NCBI GenBank assembly: GCA_045544835.1 | Contig: JAZPZS010000173.1 | Span: 1 to 20,100 of the forward strand | DNA length: 20,100 nt | From: UBA1189 sp045544835 | GTDB lineage: Bacteria; Bacteroidota; Bacteroidia; Bacteroidales; Bacteroidaceae | Direction: 5' to 3' | Shown: piece after piece, positions 5,211-12,599 of the stretch | Numbering within the stretch: position 1 is the first letter of the stretch | Layout: each line of letters starts with the position of its first letter | Notes under the pieces: model-generated | Database searches by the model: none | What the model saw: only the letters and a program-made list of their open reading frames with translations | Told to the model about the DNA's origin: nothing | Made by a program: the position numbers and the translations under genes

Positions 5211-6584
5211 ATGAAACGAATGATACTTGCAGGCCTCAGCGTGGTATTCTCCATCGGCCTGTTTGCCCAAAAGGCACTGATTGTACACAAGACGGACGGC
5301 ACCACGGAAGAATTCCCGATGGAGGCACTCCGAGGGTTCTATTTTGCAGGAAAAGCGATAGTGAACGACGGTGACTACGTCAGTCTCAGCACCTCCCTGC
5401 GCAGCGATGTCAGCCTGGCCATCGATGTTGCCGTGGAGTTCCATACCAATGACCCGATTCTTGCACGGGAATATCCACAATATGGCGAAAACTGGGGTAT
5501 CCTATACTCCACATCGCCCGATGTGACACTGGAGAATGGAACGCTGGTGGAGCTTGATAGACAAAGTATAGAGAGTATCGCAGAAGGTAGCTTCTCTTTC
5601 TGTTGTACGGAAATTCCCAAGAACAACATTCTGCCAGAACAGGACTCCTACTCTCTGATGACTTTGGATTTTGAGACCACCTACTATTTCCGCGCGTACG
5701 TCCGTCGCTCATCCAATTACGGATACGAGGAGGCCTATTTCTACAGCAAGGAGCAGGCCGTATATACCGACAAGCCGAAGATGGTGTACTACGGTGCTAC
5801 CATAGACCCCACCCCATATGCGCAGACTGGCTATGTGATGCCATCAGATAGCTCGTGGATTTCACTGGCAGAACGTTGCCCCTATATCGCTGTAAACGGT
5901 ACCTGTTCCGATGCTATCAAGGGACATTGGAACACATTCTTAACAGTTGAACGTATTGATTCATTGAAACCGCTATGCACTATGGTGTATGAGTGCAGCG
6001 ATGGTATGCTCTACGTACTCGACTCCATTGGCGATGACTTTGCCGAGTATGTGACGGACAGCTATGATGACGAATATGTAATGTCCGGATACACGGAATT
6101 GGACGATTTTATGACTGTGCAATCCTATGTGGAGTGCAGCGAAGAATGGGGCGTACCAAGCAATGGCTACTGGAAGTATGCACCTGCGAGTAGTAGAGGA
6201 AATGTTGGCGCCACCTACGCATTGTCTCAACCGATGCTGGCAGGGTACCTATATACCATAGAGGTGACCTTTGCTCCCGATACGGAGCAAGTGGATACCG
6301 TACCCACGAGGTATGATATTACATACGTCTATTTGAACGAAAAGGGTAAGAAAAATCGAGTACAGTTTGCAAGGCAGGCCTTGGCCAGTCAGAATGAATG
6401 TACCGTAGTGACCTTTGACTCCCTCGTGGCAGGCGGCTTCGGTGAAGCATCTATAGAGATCAAGAGTAATGTCCCATCTAGAGAATACAAATACTACTCC
6501 CGCACCCTGCGCATCGCTCAGATCAAGGTGACTCCCGTAGGACCTTACAAGCAGCAAGAGGCTGTGGCTGTAAAGGAGGAGTAA
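5211..6584 (+). CDS. Secreted surface protein with Fn3-like segment
   Basis: I place the start at ATG 5211, giving 457 residues that open directly with a signal peptide (MKRMILAGLSVVFSIGLFAQ). The in-frame ATG at 5190 would add seven residues in front of it and is less likely. After the signal comes KALIVHKTDGTTEEFPMEA and LRGFYF, the same module as in the two preceding proteins. Residues of roughly 60-185 follow an Fn3-like pattern common in Bacteroidetes surface proteins: WGILYSTSPDVTLENGTLVE, then TTYYFRAYVRRSS and AYFYSK. The rest is rich in Tyr, Asp and beta strands and was not recognised. There is no lipobox and no clear sorting tail (it ends AVAVKEE), so location beyond the inner membrane is uncertain. 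It is the last gene of the operon, 37 bp behind the FAS1 gene, and ends at a strong terminator. Confidence 0.7.
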   Translation: MKRMILAGLSVVFSIGLFAQKALIVHKTDGTTEEFPMEALRGFYFAGKAIVNDGDYVSLSTSLRSDVSLAIDVAVEFHTNDPILAREYPQYGENWGILYSTSPDVTLENGTLVELDRQSIESIAEGSFSFCCTEIPKNNILPEQDSYSLMTLDFETTYYFRAYVRRSSNYGYEEAYFYSKEQAVYTDKPKMVYYGATIDPTPYAQTGYVMPSDSSWISLAERCPYIAVNGTCSDAIKGHWNTFLTVERIDSLKPLCTMVYECSDGMLYVLDSIGDDFAEYVTDSYDDEYVMSGYTELDDFMTVQSYVECSEEWGVPSNGYWKYAPASSRGNVGATYALSQPMLAGYLYTIEVTFAPDTEQVDTVPTRYDITYVYLNEKGKKNRVQFARQALASQNECTVVTFDSLVAGGFGEASIEIKSNVPSREYKYYSRTLRIAQIKVTPVGPYKQQEAVAVKEE

Positions 6585-6623
6585 GATTACTGTTTCCCTC
6601 AGTTCGAATCAAGCAGTTGAGTT

Positions 6624-6676
6624 AACAATGTGCGCTCTATGTTCCATTTCAGTGAAAACATAGAGCGCACGTTGTT
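6624..6676. terminator. Bidirectional terminator between convergent genes
   Basis: AACAATGTGCGCTCTATGTT (6624-6643) pairs with 6657-6676 over 20 bp with a single G-U pair and a 13-nt loop. The plus-strand reading ends in GTTGTTTTAT. The structure is 40 bp past the stop of the plus-strand operon and 18 bp past the stop of the minus-strand sialidase gene, so it can serve both. Confidence 0.85.
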
Positions 6677-6693
6677 TTATACAATTCTTTCAC

Positions 6694-9600
6694 TCACTTG
6701 ATCACCACCTTACGTCCGCCTACGATGTAGAGGCCCTTGGTGGGGGTGTCCACGCGACGGCCTTGGAGATCATAGGTAACGGGGTTGGAGGCGAGGGGCG
6801 AGGGCTGCACCTCCTCTATGAAGGTGGCAGCGGTTGACTTGATGGGATGGAAGGGAGCCTCGTCGGTGAACTTGTAGACACCGTTGCTGGCCCAGTCGAG
6901 CGAAAAGCGTACGAAGCGCATGGTGTAGCCACCGAAGACGCCGTTCTCCTCATAGTAGACGCCCAATGTACCGTCGGGGAGCACTACTGCGGCGCTGTAG
7001 GCCGAGCCACGGGGACAGATGGTCTTCGGCGTACCGAAAGTGGAGCCCTCGTCGGTTGACAGTGCTATGCTCACGTTCTGACGACTGCCACTGTTTGGCA
7101 GGGTCTGCAAGGCGATGTCCCAGGGGTTGCCCTCGAGGGTAGAGCACCACACCATGTACTCGCCGTCGCAGGCGTTGCCTGAGATGCCCGTGGTGAAGCG
7201 GGTCTGCGAGGGCAGATGCCATGTGGCACCATCGTCGGAGGTATAGTTATGGTAGTTGTAGCCGCCTGCACGCACACTGATGGCGAGGTCGCCGTTGTTG
7301 CGCTCCAGAGTCTTGGGCTCGTCGGCACCGCTGGTGCCGCTGGTGCCACTGACATACCAGTTCTTACCTCCATCCTTGCTCATGAAGAAGTAGAAGTGCT
7401 GGCTGTTATCGGCCTGGCGGTTGACGAAGCTGGACACGAGGGTGCCGTCGCGCTTCTGCAAGGCTGCACCTGAGCCGGAGAACCCGCTCTTCCATGTCTT
7501 GGTATTCTCATTGTCGCAGTTGGCTCCGAAGAGATCGTCGGTATGGTCTACGGGAGCGTCCCAGGTCAGTCCGCCATCGTGACTGGTAATGGTTTTCCAG
7601 CGGGGTGGCTCGGCAGCCGTGCCGGCAAAGAAGCCGTGTCCGTAGGTGCCAGCGCTGGTCATGATACCAATGATGTCGCCATTATCGCGGTTGGTGACGA
7701 TGGATGCGTCGCCATGGCCGTAGTTACCACCTGTCTCGGCTGTGCCGGCAACGGTCACGGGGTCGCTCCACGTCTTACCATTGTCCTCGGAGTACTGGGC
7801 CACGAGGTAGCAGTGCGACGGGAGGTCGGCGTTGTGTCCCTTGCGGTCGTCGGTGAGCGTAACGAGGCGCTTGCCATCCTTGGTGACGGTAATCGAGGGG
7901 ATGCGATAGTAGAGCGAGCCCTTGTCCATGGGCATGAGCACAGCACCCTCGGAGAGGAAGATGGTGACGCTGTGAGTGGGGTCGCCGTTGCTCTCGGGCA
8001 CCTCGCTACCCCCGATGGTGTAGGAGGTGATGACGGCATCGACGAGGTTTCCCTCCTTGGCTGTCTCAGCAATGTCGTAGGTAATCCACAGGTGGTGGTC
8101 ACCAGGAGCCAACTCCTTGGTGCCAGTGATGGTGAAGGTGCCATCCTCGGCCAGGATCACCGTTTCACCGTACTGCACGCCGTTCTCCTCTCGCCAAGTC
8201 ATCTTCTTCGCGGGGTCGACGAAGAGCTCGCGGGCGTTGGTGGCGAAGTAGGCCTTCACGTTGGTGATGTCGCTCGGGTTGGTGCCCGAGAAGCGTCCCT
8301 TGACGCCTTGGAACGCGATGCAACCCTCGAGGCCACCCACGCGGAGGGTGGAACGTACGATGGGCTGGTCGGTGTTGCCGATGCCGGTGCTGACCTTGCC
8401 CTGCACGACTCTCGTATAAGCCAGCTCGGCCGCGGCATTGCTGACGTTGACCTCATCGAACTTCCACAGTGAGGCACCTCCGGCCTCAGCGCCCCAGCGC
8501 ACGATGACCTGATTAGCCTCCTGAGCGTGGAGCTCAACGGCGTGGTCCTTGATGATGTAGAAGTCGTGGGCAGTGCTTACCGTATAGGTGTAGTTGGGTT
8601 CGCTCACTACGCCGAAAGAGGTGGTGCCTCCTGTGCCGGTACCTGCTGTACCGAAGTATTCGCCACGATAGTTCTTGATGGCGAGCTTGCCGCCCTGCTC
8701 CCAGAAGCTCCAGATGTGATCGGCAGTGAACGCCTTGTCGCCGAAGCGCAACTTGCCCATCTCGCCGTCGTAGTATATCACCTTGCCTTTACAATAGTCT
8801 TTGGTTGATGCGCTGGTGATGTAATACCAGTGCTCGTCACCCTCGGTGCTCACCTGCAATGCCTCGAGAACATCCTCCTTGACCTTCACTGTGAAGTCGG
8901 TGAGCACCACACCCTTGCCGTTGCTGCCCGCAAGAACGAACGACACGGAGCCAACCTTGAGGTTGCTGCCGCTGATGGTCTGTGCAGTGCTGGAGGTACG
9001 GTATGCCGCGCCGTCATCCATGGTCAGGTCGAGGGCGGTGTCGTGACCGTTGTTGGCAAAGGTGAAGCTATACTCGGTGATGATATAGCCTGCCGGTGCG
9101 GTGAGCGTATAAGTCGCGTTACCCGCGGTACCTACCATCAGCTGCACATGGTTGTCGACCCAGTTCATGTTGTTCGGGCCGCAGCCGAACTGCAGTTCGG
9201 GATTAATGGTGCTCCTCCACACGCTGTTCCAGGCCTGGTTGGCCGAGGAGCCACGATAGAGGTTGCCATGAGCCTTGTCCACCGTGTACTCGATTACCGA
9301 CGAGGAGACCTCGGGTATTGTGTCGGGTTCGCCCTCCACGAGAACGACCTGATACTGGCAACCTGCATCAGAGCGGTCGGCGCCATCTTGACCGGCACTC
9401 CAGTTGTACACTTTGTAATTGAGGCTGCTCTGTGTCTGATTGAGCTGTACGGAGCCACTGCTCACGATGAAGAGGCCTGCCGTATTGGCGTGGCCCAGTG
9501 TCCACCCCTTGGCGGGCTGGCTCGCCGACGTACTGAGCTGTGTGTTGTAGGATGCCGTCGGGGACAGGTAGGAGTTGTCGTGGCGGTTGATGATGTCGAG

Positions 9601-11331
9601 CGTGGTACCATCCTCGCGGAGCACGAACTTCCACATGCCGGTGGCGAAATTGTGTTTCTCCTCGCCCACGACTCCGGCACCCACTCCCATGCTGGTGAGA
9701 TAGCGGTTGTCACGGTGAGGGGTATAGAGCTGATACCACACTTCGGAACCTTCGGTACTGTAGATGGGCTGATTGATTTTGGGCAGCAGGGCGCTGGTAG
9801 CTTCCGTAATTGACGCAATCTGCGAGGTGAACACGTCGGCTGCATCGGTTGAACCGGCAAGCGCCGAGTAGGCAGCCTCGACCTGTGCCTTCACATCGGC
9901 CAGGTTGGCCGTGGTGTAGTAACCTACGCCATCGCCCTCGGGCAGCGAAGCTGCCTGCACAAGAACATTGCCCAGTGCCGTACGGTTGGCAAATCGGGTA
10001 TAGAGGGCTGCAGCCTCAGCGTCGGTAATCGCAGTGAGAGAGGCCGTGGGCTCCAGAGCATTGACCTGCGCCGCAATTTTCTGAGCCACCTTTACGTAAC
10101 CCTTACCATAGAGGTAGTTGCCGCTGAAGTAAGCGGTATTGGCTACGCCATCCTTCACGAAATCGGTGTAGAGGTCGAGGTATTCTATTTCCTCGGACGT
10201 ATCGGCATAGGCCTCGAGCAATGCATTGAATGCCACCACACGGTTGGTATTCTTGGTGGCGTCAGTGGTGGGCTGCAGACTCATCAGCGTCACCTTCGTG
10301 GTAGGCGACAATTCTTGAATCTTCGCAACGACAGCCTTATAGTCGGTGATGATGGCATTAAGGTCAGTGGTGCCATTCACAGCACTCACACCGGTGTAGA
10401 GGAACACCTGTGACGGTGTGGCTCCATCGTGTAGGATGAGCGGTATCATCTTCTGCACATCGGTGATAGACGGCCCGGGATATCCCCATGCCGTACCGCG
10501 GTTCTTCACACGGGCACTCTGGAGCAGCTCGTGCCACTCACCGCCATGCACCATCTCGTCACCGATGATGAGGATGTCGTCGCTGGCCACGGGCAACTTG
10601 CTGAATACGGTAGCACGCATTCCATAAGCACCAGTCAGCCCACCATCGGCCTGCGCGGCATCAGTGTAGACCGATTTTGCTTCCTCGACACCTGTCACGT
10701 AAGGAGCCACCTTGTCGCACCATATCTTATAGGCACTGGCCGTGAGGTGCAGTTTATCGTAGGACAGGCCGTTGCTGTTAGTGGCCACGCCCAACAAGTC
10801 GTCCCACAGGTCAATGTAGATGATTTCCTTCTCCTCACACAGCACCTTGAGTGCCTCGTTGGTCGCCTTCAGCAGCGCCTCGGTGCGCGTACCCCCACTA
10901 CCGCTATGACCGCTGGGCAGGATGCTCTGGATGTAAAGCTGAGTCGTAGGCGAAACCTTCTGAAAACGCTCAACCAAGAGGGTGACGTTGCGCATCACAT
11001 GCTCTGTAGTACTGATTCCCGCCGTGCCTAGATCGTTGGTTCCAAGCATCAGGAATACCTTCTTGGGCTTGCCGGCTGCGATGGCCTCGACGTTGGCCAA
11101 AGCCTCATCAGTGACAGCTCCCGAGACGCCACGATTCACGACATTGTGGTCGCCAAAGGCTTCCCACCACTCATGCATGTTGGTGATGCTGTTGCCAATG
11201 AATACTGTCTGCTCCGAGGTTACGGGCAGCACCTTGAACGCGTCGTACCGATGGTTACGGAATGGGGCATCGGCAAAGGTCGCGGCTACGATAAGCAATA
11301 GGGCCGCAAAGAATGTCGAAACTCTTTTCAT
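6694..11331 (-). CDS. Multidomain secreted SGNH esterase / GH33-type sialidase
   Basis: A 1545-residue protein with signal peptide 1-21. Domain order: SGNH hydrolase (about 40-212) with FIGNS (Ser48), GTND (97-100) and DKLH (Asp192, His195); a second SGNH-like fold (about 250-425) without those residues; a linker; two related beta-rich modules (about 525-665 and 828-960) around another beta-sandwich (about 680-818); a BNR-associated domain (about 975-1110); then the sialidase (about 1130-1490). In the sialidase, YRIP holds Arg1143; Asp boxes lie at 1181, 1250, 1318, 1364 and 1425. Likely other residues are Asp1161/1162, Glu1338, Arg1354, Arg1417 and Tyr1445. The tail YDLQGRRVDTPTKGLYIVGG...KVVIK is a short sorting-like end typical of Prevotella relatives. 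Expected role: removal of O-acetyl groups from sialic acid and hydrolysis of sialosides outside the inner membrane. The esterase substrate is inferred from the fusion. No other sialic acid genes lie in the window. Confidence 0.9.
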   Translation of the reverse strand: MKRVSTFFAALLLIVAATFADAPFRNHRYDAFKVLPVTSEQTVFIGNSITNMHEWWEAFGDHNVVNRGVSGAVTDEALANVEAIAAGKPKKVFLMLGTNDLGTAGISTTEHVMRNVTLLVERFQKVSPTTQLYIQSILPSGHSGSGGTRTEALLKATNEALKVLCEEKEIIYIDLWDDLLGVATNSNGLSYDKLHLTASAYKIWCDKVAPYVTGVEEAKSVYTDAAQADGGLTGAYGMRATVFSKLPVASDDILIIGDEMVHGGEWHELLQSARVKNRGTAWGYPGPSITDVQKMIPLILHDGATPSQVFLYTGVSAVNGTTDLNAIITDYKAVVAKIQELSPTTKVTLMSLQPTTDATKNTNRVVAFNALLEAYADTSEEIEYLDLYTDFVKDGVANTAYFSGNYLYGKGYVKVAQKIAAQVNALEPTASLTAITDAEAAALYTRFANRTALGNVLVQAASLPEGDGVGYYTTANLADVKAQVEAAYSALAGSTDAADVFTSQIASITEATSALLPKINQPIYSTEGSEVWYQLYTPHRDNRYLTSMGVGAGVVGEEKHNFATGMWKFVLREDGTTLDIINRHDNSYLSPTASYNTQLSTSASQPAKGWTLGHANTAGLFIVSSGSVQLNQTQSSLNYKVYNWSAGQDGADRSDAGCQYQVVLVEGEPDTIPEVSSSVIEYTVDKAHGNLYRGSSANQAWNSVWRSTINPELQFGCGPNNMNWVDNHVQLMVGTAGNATYTLTAPAGYIITEYSFTFANNGHDTALDLTMDDGAAYRTSSTAQTISGSNLKVGSVSFVLAGSNGKGVVLTDFTVKVKEDVLEALQVSTEGDEHWYYITSASTKDYCKGKVIYYDGEMGKLRFGDKAFTADHIWSFWEQGGKLAIKNYRGEYFGTAGTGTGGTTSFGVVSEPNYTYTVSTAHDFYIIKDHAVELHAQEANQVIVRWGAEAGGASLWKFDEVNVSNAAAELAYTRVVQGKVSTGIGNTDQPIVRSTLRVGGLEGCIAFQGVKGRFSGTNPSDITNVKAYFATNARELFVDPAKKMTWREENGVQYGETVILAEDGTFTITGTKELAPGDHHLWITYDIAETAKEGNLVDAVITSYTIGGSEVPESNGDPTHSVTIFLSEGAVLMPMDKGSLYYRIPSITVTKDGKRLVTLTDDRKGHNADLPSHCYLVAQYSEDNGKTWSDPVTVAGTAETGGNYGHGDASIVTNRDNGDIIGIMTSAGTYGHGFFAGTAAEPPRWKTITSHDGGLTWDAPVDHTDDLFGANCDNENTKTWKSGFSGSGAALQKRDGTLVSSFVNRQADNSQHFYFFMSKDGGKNWYVSGTSGTSGADEPKTLERNNGDLAISVRAGGYNYHNYTSDDGATWHLPSQTRFTTGISGNACDGEYMVWCSTLEGNPWDIALQTLPNSGSRQNVSIALSTDEGSTFGTPKTICPRGSAYSAAVVLPDGTLGVYYEENGVFGGYTMRFVRFSLDWASNGVYKFTDEAPFHPIKSTAATFIEEVQPSPLASNPVTYDLQGRRVDTPTKGLYIVGGRKVVIK

Positions 11332-11395
11332 GGATTAGTTAGATGTTTTTGTAAGTTTAATTCTTAAAGTTTAACATATTATTATATATCGGGAA

Positions 11396-11403
11396 CAAAA
11401 ATA
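11396..11403 (-). promoter_or_regulatory. Possible -7 element of the sialidase gene
   Basis: On the minus strand these bases read TATTTTTG, fitting TAnnTTTG, 65 bp before the ATG. No TTG box at the expected distance was found, so this is a weak call. The same intergenic region also has a small palindrome, CTATGA-ag-TCATAG, at 11461-11474. Confidence 0.4.
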
Positions 11404-11563
11404 ATATGGTGAAAACAAAGTTAACACACATTACATGTTAAATATTCCTAATACCATCGTCTATGAAGTCATAGATATTCCCTATACTGCCCCTTATATT
11501 CAGTTTCGCTACATCAAAAACACTTTTTTTGCAAAAAAACTGAGCTATGTCAATAAAATATTG

Positions 11564-11571
11564 TAAGTTTG
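11564..11571 (+). promoter_or_regulatory. -7 element of the nucleotidyltransferase gene
   Basis: TAAGTTTG matches TAnnTTTG and lies 47 bp before the ATG at 11619. The corresponding upstream position holds CTG rather than TTG, so the -33 box is imperfect. Confidence 0.55.
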
Positions 11572-11618
11572 CATCACAATACATTACCAACTTATAAAAA
11601 CACCAAAAATCACAGCGT

Positions 11619-12524
11619 ATGAAACCGACATTGTTTGTTTTGGCAGCCGGTATGGGCAGCCGTTACGGTGGTTTAAAACAGCTCGACGGACTGGGTCCCA
11701 ACGGCGAAACCATCATGGACTATTCTATCTTTGACGCTATCCGTGGAGGATTCGGCAAAATCGTATTCGTAATCCGCAGAGACTTTGAGCAGGACTTCCG
11801 CGACAAGGTACTGAGCAAGTACGAGGGGCACATCCCTACCGAGCTCGTATTCCAAGCTATTGACGACCTGCCCGAGGGCTTCACATGCCCCGCCGAGCGT
11901 GCTAAGCCTTGGGGTACCAACCACGCCGTGCTCATGGGCAAGGATGTCATCAACGAGCCCTTCGCTGTAATCAATGCCGACGATTTCTATGGCCGTGATG
12001 CCTTTGCTGTAATGGGCAAGTGGCTCAGCAACCTTCCCGAGGGCAGCACAGGCAAGTATAGCATGGTAGGTTTCCGCGTATGCAACACCTTGAGCGAGAA
12101 CGGTACCGTAGCTCGCGGCGTATGCGCAACCAACGAAAGTGGCATGCTCACCGACGTGGTGGAGCGTACAGAAATCATGCGCGTCGACGGTGTCATCTCA
12201 TACAAGGACGAGAACGGCGAATGGCAGCCTGTAGGTGAAGAGACTCCCGTTTCGATGAACTTCTGGGGCTTCACACCCGACTACTTCAAGTATTCAGAGG
12301 CTCAGTTCATTGACTTCCTGAAGGAGAATATCGACAAGCCCAAATCTGAGTTCTTCATCCCGCTTGTAGTGGACACTCTCATCAACAGTGGCAAGGCTAC
12401 CTGCGAGGTGCTCGACACCACAGCCAAGTGGTTTGGCGTAACCTATGCTGCTGACCGTCCCGGCACAGTAGAGAAGATCCAGTCGCTCGTTGACGCTGGC
12501 GAATATCCCAACAAGCTGTTCTAA
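11619..12524 (+). CDS. Sugar-phosphate nucleotidyltransferase family protein
   Basis: A 301-residue cytoplasmic protein. The N-terminus carries the nucleotide-binding signature LAAGMGSRYGGLKQ (8-21), followed by GETIMDYSIFDA (29-40). KPWGTNHAVL (96-105) contacts the base in this fold, and INADDFYG (118-125) supplies the metal-binding aspartates. This is the Rossmann-like GT-A fold of enzymes that join a sugar 1-phosphate to an NTP to give an NDP-sugar and pyrophosphate. The substrate cannot be read from sequence; relatives often pair with a small-molecule kinase or phosphotransferase gene, which is absent here. It is a single-gene unit: own promoter, and a perfect palindromic terminator 18 bp after the stop. 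Length and ends look complete. Confidence 0.88.
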   Translation: MKPTLFVLAAGMGSRYGGLKQLDGLGPNGETIMDYSIFDAIRGGFGKIVFVIRRDFEQDFRDKVLSKYEGHIPTELVFQAIDDLPEGFTCPAERAKPWGTNHAVLMGKDVINEPFAVINADDFYGRDAFAVMGKWLSNLPEGSTGKYSMVGFRVCNTLSENGTVARGVCATNESGMLTDVVERTEIMRVDGVISYKDENGEWQPVGEETPVSMNFWGFTPDYFKYSEAQFIDFLKENIDKPKSEFFIPLVVDTLINSGKATCEVLDTTAKWFGVTYAADRPGTVEKIQSLVDAGEYPNKLF

Positions 12525-12542
12525 GCCAAGAGATACCCATAG

Positions 12543-12579
12543 GCAAGGCAGGCAACACGTGTTGCCTGCCTTGCTTTTT
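12543..12579 (+). terminator. Intrinsic terminator of the nucleotidyltransferase gene
   Basis: A perfect 32-nt palindrome (12543-12574, centre ACGT) is followed by TTTTT. A 16-bp stem with no conventional loop will fold with about four unpaired bases at the tip. The minus strand has no T run after the stem, so it mainly serves the plus-strand gene, although it sits just beyond the end of tamL. Confidence 0.9.
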
Positions 12580-12599
12580 AAAAGAATGACTGAAGAGGT

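Noticed and set aside
7543..9813. Two long plus-strand frames (309 and 327 codons) opposite the sialidase gene
   Set aside because: They are Val/Gly/Asp-rich antisense shadows of a gene with well defined domains; no domain, signal peptide or promoter supports them.
11341..11618. An RNA gene or small protein between the sialidase and the nucleotidyltransferase
   Set aside because: Only promoter-like boxes and one 6-bp-arm palindrome were seen; there is no extended fold or coding signal.
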